Positions 18,535-27,096 of a stretch of 52,548 bases of DNA are shown piece after piece. The first letter of the stretch is position 1; every line of letters starts with the position of its first letter. The DNA lies in contig JAPLCU010000006.1 in assembly GCA_026392045.1 (NCBI GenBank), positions 1 to 52,548 of the forward strand. Direction: 5' to 3'. This DNA comes from Armatimonadota bacterium (GTDB lineage: Bacteria > Armatimonadota > UBA5829). The notes beneath the pieces are model-generated. The model made no database searches. It was not told the origin of the DNA and saw only the letters and a program-made list of their open reading frames with translations. A program made the position numbers and the translations under genes.

Positions 18535-18779
18535 TTCATCAATAGACCTATTGTCGAATGAAGTCTTAGCGTATTATAGAAAGCTTCTCCAGAATCAAAA
18601 ATATCCCTCCTTGCTTCGGCGATTGAATCGGTTTACGATTTGGGCTTGAATATTGAGCTACAAGGTCAATTCAAGTAACAATCCGCTCTCCAGGATGTTT
18701 GTAATAATGTCGAAGTTCTCTCCTTTGCGAGAATATTTGTCGCCCAATATCTAGCGCAATGCATTCGAAAGATGATATT
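18535..18779. other. Leader region of the UbiA-family gene
   Basis: I see no gene, hairpin or clear promoter in this stretch. It is AT-rich and must hold the promoter for the plus-strand gene at 18780 unless that lies within R1. Confidence 0.3.
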
Positions 18780-19682
18780 ATGGTAGATATGAAAACGTTG
18801 TTGGATTTTCTCAAATTGCTGCGTTCAAAACAGTGGTTAAAGAACGTCTTTGTTCTTGCTCCACTTATATTTGCGTTTAGAATCACTGATGCTCCAAGCT
18901 CATTTGCTGCATTGTACGCATTTGCTGCGTTTTGTTTGGCTTCAAGCGCAGTGTATGTCTTCAATGATATCTACGATATGGATGTTGATAAGAGACATCC
19001 ACGCAAGAAGTTTCGCCCTATAGCGGCGGGAATTGTCAGTGTTAAAGTTGCGTCGTTTTTTGCGTTTTTCCTCCTTGTTACAAGTCTTTCAACTGCTTAC
19101 TTGATCCAAACAACGCAGCACTTGCAACTTATTGCAACAATCGTTGCATATCTGTCCATTAATGTTTTCTATACTATGAAAGGCAAGCATGTGGTGATTG
19201 TTGACGCCTTTTGTATTGCGTTCGGTTTTGTGTTGAGGGTTATCTGCGGCGCCTGCGCTATTGGAGTTCATCCTACGCCTTGGATAATAACAACAACGTT
19301 CTTTTTGTCGCTTTTTCTGGGTTTCGGCAAGCGGAGAAATGAGATTCTGGCTTTGGAGGCGGACAGCGCTCATCATAGGCCTGTGCTTGAGAAGTATAAT
19401 CTATCGTTCTTGAACCACATACTCATGTCGACCGGCACCATATCGATAATATCCTATGCGCTATATACGTTGGATCACGGAATTATTGAAAAATTTGGCA
19501 CCGATAAGCTCATATACACAGTGCCTTTCGTCGCTTACGCCATATTCCGCTACACCCATCTTTTGATGAGGAACGATGAAGGCGATCCTACTGAGGTGAT
19601 AGTGCACGACCCTGCGCTGCTTTTTGCGGCTATAGCTTGGCTCTTGAGCGCTTACGGCATTATTTACGCTGCAAAGATGTAG
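18780..19682 (+). CDS. UbiA-family prenyltransferase, decaprenyl-phosphate phosphoribosyltransferase-like
   Basis: This integral membrane protein of about 300 residues has roughly nine helices. The first UbiA motif is NDIYDMDVDKRHPRKKFRP (NDxxDxxxD), and the second lies around DAFCIAFGFVLRV. LLRSKQWLKNVFVLAPLIF at the start and KKFRPIAAG match the DPPR-synthase branch (Rv3806c-like), which transfers 5-phosphoribose from PRPP to a polyprenyl phosphate. The frame opens at 18759, but family members start near MxxLLxxLRxKQW, so ATG 18780 or 18789 is likelier; neither has a strong SD. It sits divergent from gmd, and a pentose-lipid donor for the surface glycan is a reasonable role. Confidence 0.85.
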   Translation: MVDMKTLLDFLKLLRSKQWLKNVFVLAPLIFAFRITDAPSSFAALYAFAAFCLASSAVYVFNDIYDMDVDKRHPRKKFRPIAAGIVSVKVASFFAFFLLVTSLSTAYLIQTTQHLQLIATIVAYLSINVFYTMKGKHVVIVDAFCIAFGFVLRVICGACAIGVHPTPWIITTTFFLSLFLGFGKRRNEILALEADSAHHRPVLEKYNLSFLNHILMSTGTISIISYALYTLDHGIIEKFGTDKLIYTVPFVAYAIFRYTHLLMRNDEGDPTEVIVHDPALLFAAIAWLLSAYGIIYAAKM

Positions 19683-19713
19683 AATCGAGACTATCTTTAT
19701 TGCTTTGCACGTA

Positions 19714-19748
19714 AAAAGCCGGACCCTTAACGGGCCTGGCTTTTGTTT
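19714..19748 (+). terminator. Rho-independent terminator after the UbiA gene
   Basis: AAAAGCC pairs with GGCTTTT around an inner CCC/GGG pairing and a TTAAC loop, followed by TTTTGTTTT. It lies about 30 bp after the stop codon. Confidence 0.75.
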
Positions 19749-20185
19749 TGAGTGGTTCTTACCTTAGGCAGATTAGTTCAGTCTTAGGAAAATGCAGATC
19801 GTTTTGAGCGTGAAACCTCCCACGTTCGTTTCCAGAAACACGTACTGAGCGTGTCATTGGGAACGCGGGGAGGGCGAAGGTCCCCCTGAGCCGCATTGCT
19901 CGGAATGACGGATTTGAGACCTTCTGCTTTAACGCGAAGTGTGCCGCGCCTTAAGCGCGATTAGTTCGTTTCGGGACTGAAGCCCCGAAAGGCAAACATT
20001 AAGAAAAGCTCGTTTATCCTTTTTCTCACCCAACTATAAAGTCGGCCCTTTGTTCTTCCAATAATCAATCTGATGCTACAAAGATGCTTAGTCTTGTGGT
20101 GTGAAAATAATTGTAATTCTAAAGAAGGAATTGCAGGCATACACGTCGAACAAGTAAGCAACTAGTGCATTAGCACAGCATTCAT
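19749..20185. other. Intergenic region with a possible decayed R1-like repeat and a hairpin
   Basis: AGTTCAGTCTT at 19775-19785 matches the R1 left end, and CGGAATGAC near 19910 matches an R1 inner segment, but the middle is different. The region around 19855-19915 can fold into a long imperfect GC-rich hairpin. A further hairpin, TTTCGGG / CCCCGAAA, lies near 19970-19992. No open frame here looks real. Confidence 0.4.
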
Positions 20186-20197
20186 GGAGGAACGCGA

Positions 20198-20854
20198 ATG
20201 ATAAAGACTAGTAAAATCTGCAAGATCATCATTGGCTGCGCCGTTATTTGTGCGTTGCCGAGCTTGGTTTTGGCCTATCCCACAGCGGTTAGCGTCATAC
20301 CGAGCACCGACGTAATTGGGGCCAACAACCTCAAGCTCGCTTACGAATCGAACGGCAATGATCAGCCGTTTGATACCGACAACGCCGAGTATTTCTACAC
20401 CCAGTATGGCATTGGCGAAAAATTTGAGCTTGGCGTGGACGTCTATGACCTCGGCGGTCATGATAAGAAGTACCTCAATGCCAAGTATATGATTTCCGCC
20501 GAATCCGAGACTATGCCCGCGATATCGGTCGGGGCGATGTATATTGGAGACGGCAATGCGCCATTGTTCTACGCAGTTGGCAGCCGCTCTTTCGGTGCAG
20601 CAAGACTGTTTGTTGGCGCACAGACTTGGGACGACAATGATTCGATGCTCTTGGGCGCTTCCTATAAGATCAACGAAGCTTTCAGCGCAGCCGCTGATTA
20701 TCAGAGTTCTGCTTGGGGACGCTCGACCCTTGGCCTTACTTGGCATGCAACTACCGAGTTAAGCGCAACCCTCTACGGCAGCCGCAACAATGATCGCACC
20801 CTCGATGCAGGCGATTACATCGGCCTCGTCATTGGTTACAAGGTCGGTTTGTAA
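20198..20854 (+). CDS. Secreted YjbH-like beta-barrel protein
   Basis: The protein has 218 residues with a clear Sec signal peptide ending LVLAYP. The mature part alternates short strands: AVSVIPSTDVIGANNLKLAY, YGIGEKFELGVDVYDL, LNAKYMISAE, PLFYAVGSRSFG, ARLFVGAQTW, and a C-terminus ending in YKVGL. This matches small outer-membrane barrels of the YjbH/putative-porin type. It has the same plan as the protein at 44879-45565, so the two are paralogues. SD GGAGG lies 7 nt before ATG. YjbH relatives are linked to exopolysaccharide export in other bacteria; the role here is inferred only. Confidence 0.65.
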   Translation: MIKTSKICKIIIGCAVICALPSLVLAYPTAVSVIPSTDVIGANNLKLAYESNGNDQPFDTDNAEYFYTQYGIGEKFELGVDVYDLGGHDKKYLNAKYMISAESETMPAISVGAMYIGDGNAPLFYAVGSRSFGAARLFVGAQTWDDNDSMLLGASYKINEAFSAAADYQSSAWGRSTLGLTWHATTELSATLYGSRNNDRTLDAGDYIGLVIGYKVGL

Positions 20855-20879
20855 TCTGAGTTAATATTAGTTAATTAAT

Positions 20880-20916
20880 AGCGCCGTGCGGATAAACCGC
20901 ACGGCGCTGTTTTTTT
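20880..20916 (+). terminator. Strong rho-independent terminator
   Basis: A perfect 12-bp stem (AGCGCCGTGCGG / CCGCACGGCGCT) with a 5-nt loop is followed by GTTTTTTT. It ends the YjbH-like gene 25 bp upstream and faces the convergent secretin-like gene. Confidence 0.9.
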
Positions 20917-20954
20917 GCATGGATTCCCACATTGGGCAAAAATGCTAACTCGAG

Positions 20955-21938
20955 CTATTTCGAAGCGATATTGCCCGGCTGAGACATGTTGGGCATGATG
21001 TGCAGGCTGAGATAAAGAAATGCTGCCTTGTCTGAATTTGTAAGCTTGTCGGGAATATCAAGGTATCCAGACGTCTGCATTCCGGGCAAGTCGCGCAGTT
21101 TTACCGTATCTTTCGGGCTCTGCATCAAAATCAGGCACGTATCGTCGTCCGCAACCCTTGCTTGCTGTGTGATAGTGATGTAGCGGGTTTCTTTCTCCGT
21201 CTCGGTGATTGCTTTTGTTCCAATTATCTTTGTTACCTTTTCGGTATAAGGTCTCTTGATGCTTATCATAAGGTCTATGGTTCCGTCCGCGCCTATGCGT
21301 GGGGTTATGGTTACATCGCATGGGATTGTCGGCACGGGGGAGGTAGCTTGAAGATTCAGTTTATAGGGACAGTTGTTTTGCATACAAGTTATTGGCCCGC
21401 CAAGTCTTTCTTTATAGTAATCCTGAAAGGCGTCAAATATATTTGCATTTGTAGGGCTGACAAAATCGTGTAGCCCGTAGGGCTCCATGCTGTTGATTAG
21501 CTTAGCAGCTTTATTCGAGTCGACCATTACGAGGTCGGCTTGTATGCCGAGATATTGCGGTAAGATGTCCAGCTTGCTTATCTTAAACACAAGACGCTTC
21601 ACAGCCTCCTGATCACCGGTAATCACAAGCGTCTGATCATCTTTGCCGCGAGAAACCGAGTCTATGCCATCCGGTATCATACACTGCACAGCATGTTCAG
21701 CCCAAACTAGGCGCAATTCTTTAAATGCGGGGTCTTGGGTCACAGAGTTGGATTTTGGTTCGGGTGGGCAAGACGTTTTACCATCTAATCCAAGAGTATA
21801 TATGATATACTCCGCATTGGCTTTCTTAAGGGTTATCGTTTCGGTACACTTTGTCGGCGTTGCAGGCAGTTCCGCTGCAAACGCAGCAGAAGTCATCAAA
21901 AAGGATATTGCCAGTGAGACGAACAGCTTTCTTTTCAA
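20955..21938 (-). CDS. Secreted short secretin-like protein
   Basis: The protein has 327 residues with a signal peptide (SFLMTSAAFA). The middle region (RLVFKISKLDILPQYLGIQADLVMVD) resembles the secretin N1/NolW domain that leads into the secretin barrel. The C-terminal part (DVTITPRIGADGTIDLMI, ETRYITITQQARVADDDTCLI) matches the GspD/PilQ pattern V-T-P-x-I-x-x-D-G-x-I. The full GspD core is longer, so this is a small or partial secretin, perhaps a gate-less homologue. The start is TTG with GGAGG about 8 nt upstream. No other type II or type IV pilus gene is nearby, which is odd for a working secretin. Confidence 0.6.
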   Translation of the reverse strand: MKRKLFVSLAISFLMTSAAFAAELPATPTKCTETITLKKANAEYIIYTLGLDGKTSCPPEPKSNSVTQDPAFKELRLVWAEHAVQCMIPDGIDSVSRGKDDQTLVITGDQEAVKRLVFKISKLDILPQYLGIQADLVMVDSNKAAKLINSMEPYGLHDFVSPTNANIFDAFQDYYKERLGGPITCMQNNCPYKLNLQATSPVPTIPCDVTITPRIGADGTIDLMISIKRPYTEKVTKIIGTKAITETEKETRYITITQQARVADDDTCLILMQSPKDTVKLRDLPGMQTSGYLDIPDKLTNSDKAAFLYLSLHIMPNMSQPGNIASK

Positions 21939-22033
21939 CAGATCCCTCCAGAATTTTGAGTAGGCGGACTACAACCTCTGCAACTTTGACGATGTCTCAT
22001 CGCTAAAAGTTCCAAAGTGGCCAAGAATAAAAT

Positions 22034-22060
22034 GGCCCCAGGGTATTACACCCTGGGGCC
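22034..22060 (-). terminator. Hairpin terminator after the LamG peptidase gene
   Basis: A perfect 10-bp stem (GGCCCCAGGG / CCCTGGGGCC) with a 7-nt loop is followed on the minus strand by ATTTTATTCTT. It lies just after the stop at 22083. Confidence 0.85.
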
Positions 22061-22082
22061 GTTTATGGTTGATTGATCGTTT

Positions 22083-25000
22083 CTATTTTGCCGATTTGCT
22101 GATTTCAGCGTCGGTTTTTGCGTAATCGTAGACTTTCACGCCCGCGAGGGAACCGGTGAACATGTCGGTTGTGCCTCTGTCTGTGTTCCAGGCTGTGCCG
22201 AGGAACATCGGCATGTTGGCATTGGTGCAGAGGGTGTAGAAGCCTCTGGAGGAAACGAGCTGGCCGTCAGCGTAAAGTCTGGCATTACCTTCTTTCTTGC
22301 CGTCATAGACGAACGCGATATGATGCCATTTGCCCGGTTCTGGGGTCTTGTCTTTCCAACCGAAGTTGCGCGGGTCCCAAAGAGTATTCACGGCTGCGCT
22401 CGAGTAATCCCCGCCCTGACTGTAGCACATCTCCAGAGATCTGTTGATCGTGTATTCAAGATAATTTGTCTTGAATGCCTCACGCGGCGCGAGCGTAAAG
22501 ACCGTCTCGTCACCGCGTATTTGCGGGTTGTAAGCCCACATTTCAATGGTAACGGGATTTATGCCGGTCACGCTTGCGGGAGTATTTATATCTGAGCTCA
22601 TGAATGTGTTCGCGCCATCGAAGGTCACGGCTTTTCGACCGGCAACGGTTTCCACACTCGGTTCAGTCGGGTTTTCAGGGAGCAGCGTGAACTCGCCTCC
22701 AGCAGTTCCCTGGTTCTTCCAATTCGTCAACTTGCCTTTCGGCAGGGTGTCGCAAGTCAGTTTGACGAGCATTTTGGTGTTATCGGGCTTGACGCCGCCG
22801 CCGTCATAGATGGATGCGGCCTCATCTTTACTGACTGCATAACTGAATATGGCAACATCAGAGATGAATCCCGCAAACGCCGATTGCCTGTTGCCAAGCT
22901 CATCCACCAGAGCGCCAACGGAGATTCTGCCGCCGTCTGATATTTGCAGACCAATGCTTTTTTCAGTATTGAGAATGCCGTTAACGTAGATTTTCAGCGA
23001 GCCGCTGGCTCCGCCTGAATATGTATAGACGATATTGTTCCAGAATGTAAGCATTGGCGCGTTATAGCGCCCCTGTTCGGGTCTTGTGACTGGTCCGCCG
23101 TAGCCCACGGTAACGCTGCCGTTTGCTAATGCGCTGGTATCGGTGCCGCGTCCGTAGATGAATTCTATGGGTTTGTCGCTGCTAATACCCCACGATAGCA
23201 TTGTGGCCTTATCGAGAAGATTGTTGTTATACACCCAAAGCGACACGCTGAACGGTTTGTCTCCAACAAGGCTCTCAGGAGTCTTGAACGTTGAAGTCAG
23301 GTACTTGTTCCCGAAGAAACTGACGCCGTTTCGGCCTTCGCAAGTTTCCACCTGAGGAGCGGGCAGGCTGCCGAATGAACCTGCAACGAACTTGCCGCCG
23401 GACTTGCCGATGTTATTCCACTCTTCTAGCTTTCCGTTGGCGAGCTTGGATGCGTCCAGATCGATCAGCAAACCATCATAGCTCTTGAATGACCATACCG
23501 GGCCGCGAGAAAGTTTGCCGTTGGCGCTAACGCCGTCAACTCGCCAGAAGTAGGTTTTGCCGGTCTCAAGTTTCGGAGAGTATGCGCCGATCTTGAGCTT
23601 TCCGGCGTATGCCGCGCCATTCTTCTTAGCTGAAGCAACCTGAGCGGGATCAGTCGATAGATATACATCGAAGTTTTTGCTCACGGTTCGAACACCTGGG
23701 TTCCACGAAAGAGCAGGCGCGCGGCCTGCAACCACTTTCTCGTCTATCGCCGGGCTGGGGTGAGAAGCCAGCATAAGATCGCTGGATGTGTAGTTTTGTT
23801 TAATCTGCTGTGCAGAAAGAGCGCCGCTATGAATCCGCACTTGCGCAATTGCGCCCTTGAAAGAACCGGTCCATTTTTCGCGGCTGCTCATATAAGAGCC
23901 AAATTCCAGTAAGACGCAGCTCCTGGTGGTATCGATTTTGGCCTCTGATATGTATTTTCCATCTATGTATAAACAAATAGTTTTATCTCCAAACACATAG
24001 ACCACATGCTGCCACCTGCCGGGCTTCAGTTTTTCAGATGTGGCATATAGATTCCCCCACCTGAAAATCGGGCCGCCATTATCATTCGAGGCTCGATATA
24101 CCCACATTTCGAATGTGGGCGTATTCATCTTTGGCTTTTTTCCTGTTGAAATGTTTTTGAAAATGTTTATGTCCTCATTGACCTGATCATTATATGCAAA
24201 AAACGACGAAAGCATCCTATCATTATGTGCATTAGGTTCATTCGCCTGTGCCTCATCGCCAAAAGAAACAGCCGTCACGCCGTCGATGACCTTTACATGC
24301 GGGTAGCTCGTTTGCTGCTCGGCGGCATCGTTGTATAACTTTCCGCCATATATTCCTCTGTTTGCCCAAGACCTCAGCCAATTCTTGTTCAGGCTCTTTG
24401 GATAGAGAGGCCTGGTTTGATCTAAGTCCTTGGAATTATAGGCTAGGCATCGGGCATCCAAGTCAACCATAAGCGTACCCGCAACAGCCAGCCTTTCACG
24501 CTTGTAATAATCTTTTTGTTCGTCATAATGTTTGGCGAGTTGAAGAACGCCAAGGTCATAATCATAGACATGGACATTAGCAATCGCCCCGGTGAAGCCT
24601 TGCTTTACGCTGCCGCTTTCGAGCGCGCCGCCGATGATTATTTGTTGATCCGTTGGGATATCCAGCTTAAATTCGCCGGAATTGTCCGCTTTTCCATCGA
24701 CGTAGAGCGTATACTTGCCCTTGCCGTCCTCAAGGCCGCCGCCCATGAAGTTAAACACGATATGGTGCCATGCGCCTGTTGACGGCTTGTTTTTCCAGTT
24801 GATTGTCCTGCCCTGACCGAGGTCAGATGCTATTTTGCCCTTGCCCCAGATGAGACGCGCGCCGTTTCCGGCATCGCCCCAGCTTAGCAGAGCTTCGTTG
24901 TCAGAGACATCTTTGTTTTTATAAGCCCAAAGTTCAACAGACCATGCGTGGTTCTTGATCAGAGACTCGCGGGTGCGCAAATTCCAAGCTAACGCATCAG

Positions 25001-26885
25001 AGCCATTGAATTTAACCGAGGCCACACCACCGACCGTTGCAGTCTCAGGCGATCCCTTGGGCTCAAACTCACCCGTACTCCAGGGGTATTTCTTGAGACC
25101 GAATTTGCCCCAAAACTCGAGACCACCCTGATTTTCCCAGCTTACAATTTTGCCGTACGCATCGGTTTTCAAGCCGACCATCACGTTCAGGTCAATGAGC
25201 AAGTCCCCAGGCCAATACTGCTGCAGGAAGTAGAACATGCGCGGGTCGTTTTGTCTGAATTGCTCACGGCGGCAGATTGCGTCGTCTTCGGTGCCATCGC
25301 TGCAGTAAGCCGATGCTGCGCAGGCCATGTATTCCCACATATTGAGCCCGCCGTAGTCGCCGCTCCAAAGGCCGTCCATCTTGTTTTGCCAGAAGATGTT
25401 AAAGAGCTTGTCTCGGAAGTCGGCTTCAATCTGCTCGCAGCCCCACATGTGGAACTGATGCCCCATCTCATGCACCATAATATTGATGCCCCAGTAGAAT
25501 CCGGGATCGGCAAAGAATGATCTTGCCTGACCGTAGCAGGCCGTGGTCATCTCTGTGAAGCCCAGCCATGGAGGGCCAACGTCATCCAGCCTTGCAGCGA
25601 TATCCAACGCTTGCATTACGTTGACTATATCCGGCCGCTTGCGCATGGTCTTGGCCATTGTATACGCACAGCGCCGCATGGCTTCATCAGGGCATCTGTC
25701 GCGACCAATGACCGGCTGTCCCCAGCCTTCCATAAACTTGCCGTATTCCCCGCTTTGCCTGATTGCCTTGGGGAATGGCTCAGCTACGAGGCCATCGAAT
25801 TCTGGGGTGAAGTAGTCTTTGCTTTCAGCCTTAACCTCAGCAGGTTTCACGGGCGTCGGGGAAACAGGTTTGCCATAGAGCTTAAGAATTGCGCTTTCAT
25901 CAAGCGCTGATGAGTATACTTTGAGATCAGCGATTGCGCCGGTAAAGAACGACTGCGGCCTCATACCGCCTCCTCTGCCGCCGCCAAAGTTACAGCCCAG
26001 AAACATGGCTTTGTCACCAGAAGACGTGCCGCTGCCCTTTACATCTTTTGTAATAGCGAGTTTGCCATCGATATATATGTTAAACTTGCCTTCGCTGGGC
26101 GAATAAACCCATGCTATGTGATGCCACACGTTCATCGCGGGGAAGATTTCCTCGGGGAAAGGGTAACTGCCCAGCGGGCCGGAATATGCGCCGCTGCCGC
26201 CGCGAGTTTCAACGGCATACCTGCCTGCGGTACCATAGCCGAAGTCAGAACCGTTGCTGTCGCCTTCAATTGCGTGCCAAGACATGACGCTTTCTCTGGT
26301 CGAGTCTATTCCAAGCGGACTCGGGCTGTAAACCCAGGCCACAACACTATAAGACCCATTCTCGATAATAGATTTTGGCGCAATGAAGTCGGATACCATT
26401 GCATCGAATTCAAGCGGGACCGCCCACGGGCCAAAGTAGAAATTAACGGCCTTTTTACCTGCGATCTCTTTGACGGTGAGAGGGGTTCTAAGCGCATGGA
26501 AAGCTCCGCCCGCAGCGCCTTTGTTCGCCCACTGCGTGATCGGGCCGAGAGGCAGGTCTTTAGCGGAAATATCTACAATCAAGTTTTGCGCGGGTGCGAT
26601 TGCGGGGTTGCTAAACTTCTCCGGGACCTGATAAATAACGCTCTGAATATACCAGAGCCCCTGGTCGCTAATCTGCCCGGCTGGCACTTTGCGGACAAAG
26701 CCATCCGGCATTTGCAGATATACGAAAGGTTTTTCATATTTGATGAATGTGGCGGTGAAATAAGTCTGATTCATCGCCTGACCATTGAGGGTCCACTCTC
26801 TCGGTTCGATCTTTGCGCTGTTGGCGGCGAATGCCGTCGAACACAAAAGCGCAAGACCGATCAGCATCATGCTTAACTTTCTCAT
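22083..26885 (-). CDS. Giant secreted LamG-repeat protein with zinc metallopeptidase domain
   Basis: The protein has 1600 residues with a signal peptide (1-21). Residues about 27-85 (EPREWTLNG...FVRKVPAGQIS) resemble an SHD1-type small beta domain. Five modules follow, each starting with a segment like LxVDLDAxxLxxGxLxxWxNxGxxGGxF and continuing as a concanavalin-like LamG domain: about 100-335, 560-785, 800-1030, 1138-1375 and 1380-1600. Between the first and second sits a peptidase-like domain with HEMGH at 472-476 and a possible third ligand E518 (MWEYM). A fibronectin III-like domain covers about 1040-1135. It likely binds and cleaves glycoprotein or polysaccharide-linked peptide outside the cell. 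SD AGGAG lies 7 nt before ATG. Confidence 0.8.
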   Translation of the reverse strand: MRKLSMMLIGLALLCSTAFAANSAKIEPREWTLNGQAMNQTYFTATFIKYEKPFVYLQMPDGFVRKVPAGQISDQGLWYIQSVIYQVPEKFSNPAIAPAQNLIVDISAKDLPLGPITQWANKGAAGGAFHALRTPLTVKEIAGKKAVNFYFGPWAVPLEFDAMVSDFIAPKSIIENGSYSVVAWVYSPSPLGIDSTRESVMSWHAIEGDSNGSDFGYGTAGRYAVETRGGSGAYSGPLGSYPFPEEIFPAMNVWHHIAWVYSPSEGKFNIYIDGKLAITKDVKGSGTSSGDKAMFLGCNFGGGRGGGMRPQSFFTGAIADLKVYSSALDESAILKLYGKPVSPTPVKPAEVKAESKDYFTPEFDGLVAEPFPKAIRQSGEYGKFMEGWGQPVIGRDRCPDEAMRRCAYTMAKTMRKRPDIVNVMQALDIAARLDDVGPPWLGFTEMTTACYGQARSFFADPGFYWGINIMVHEMGHQFHMWGCEQIEADFRDKLFNIFWQNKMDGLWSGDYGGLNMWEYMACAASAYCSDGTEDDAICRREQFRQNDPRMFYFLQQYWPGDLLIDLNVMVGLKTDAYGKIVSWENQGGLEFWGKFGLKKYPWSTGEFEPKGSPETATVGGVASVKFNGSDALAWNLRTRESLIKNHAWSVELWAYKNKDVSDNEALLSWGDAGNGARLIWGKGKIASDLGQGRTINWKNKPSTGAWHHIVFNFMGGGLEDGKGKYTLYVDGKADNSGEFKLDIPTDQQIIIGGALESGSVKQGFTGAIANVHVYDYDLGVLQLAKHYDEQKDYYKRERLAVAGTLMVDLDARCLAYNSKDLDQTRPLYPKSLNKNWLRSWANRGIYGGKLYNDAAEQQTSYPHVKVIDGVTAVSFGDEAQANEPNAHNDRMLSSFFAYNDQVNEDINIFKNISTGKKPKMNTPTFEMWVYRASNDNGGPIFRWGNLYATSEKLKPGRWQHVVYVFGDKTICLYIDGKYISEAKIDTTRSCVLLEFGSYMSSREKWTGSFKGAIAQVRIHSGALSAQQIKQNYTSSDLMLASHPSPAIDEKVVAGRAPALSWNPGVRTVSKNFDVYLSTDPAQVASAKKNGAAYAGKLKIGAYSPKLETGKTYFWRVDGVSANGKLSRGPVWSFKSYDGLLIDLDASKLANGKLEEWNNIGKSGGKFVAGSFGSLPAPQVETCEGRNGVSFFGNKYLTSTFKTPESLVGDKPFSVSLWVYNNNLLDKATMLSWGISSDKPIEFIYGRGTDTSALANGSVTVGYGGPVTRPEQGRYNAPMLTFWNNIVYTYSGGASGSLKIYVNGILNTEKSIGLQISDGGRISVGALVDELGNRQSAFAGFISDVAIFSYAVSKDEAASIYDGGGVKPDNTKMLVKLTCDTLPKGKLTNWKNQGTAGGEFTLLPENPTEPSVETVAGRKAVTFDGANTFMSSDINTPASVTGINPVTIEMWAYNPQIRGDETVFTLAPREAFKTNYLEYTINRSLEMCYSQGGDYSSAAVNTLWDPRNFGWKDKTPEPGKWHHIAFVYDGKKEGNARLYADGQLVSSRGFYTLCTNANMPMFLGTAWNTDRGTTDMFTGSLAGVKVYDYAKTDAEISKSAK

Positions 26886-27096
26886 TTTTTACTCCTTGGC
26901 TTGGTAGATGCCATTTTCTCCGCTCGATAATTACTAATACTATCTTGTATGGACAAATCCATTTTACCTCTATAATATGAGAAATAATATCGGTTTTGCT
27001 GAGCCAGTGAGTTATTATCAAAAATCTCGGAGGATGAACGGCCGCGATTATAGAAGGCGCTATTGGTGATTGTATGTGAAGGAGAGTGCGTTTTTG
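26886..27096. promoter_or_regulatory. Divergent promoter region, LamG peptidase / GH127
   Basis: These 211 bp separate two divergent secreted-protein genes and must carry both promoters. The middle (about 26925-27020) is AT-rich. SD sequences are visible on each side (AGGAG for the minus gene, GGAGAG at 27081-27086 for the plus gene). No clear operator was found. Confidence 0.4.

Noticed and set aside
18671-18964. A 97-residue minus-strand frame
   Set aside because: It overlaps the start of the UbiA gene on the other strand and has no features.
20162-20746. A 194-residue minus-strand frame
   Set aside because: It is antisense to the YjbH-like gene, which has a strong SD, a signal peptide and a terminator.
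26118-26876. A 252-residue plus-strand frame
   Set aside because: It is antisense to the LamG protein N-terminus and shows no recognisable protein features.
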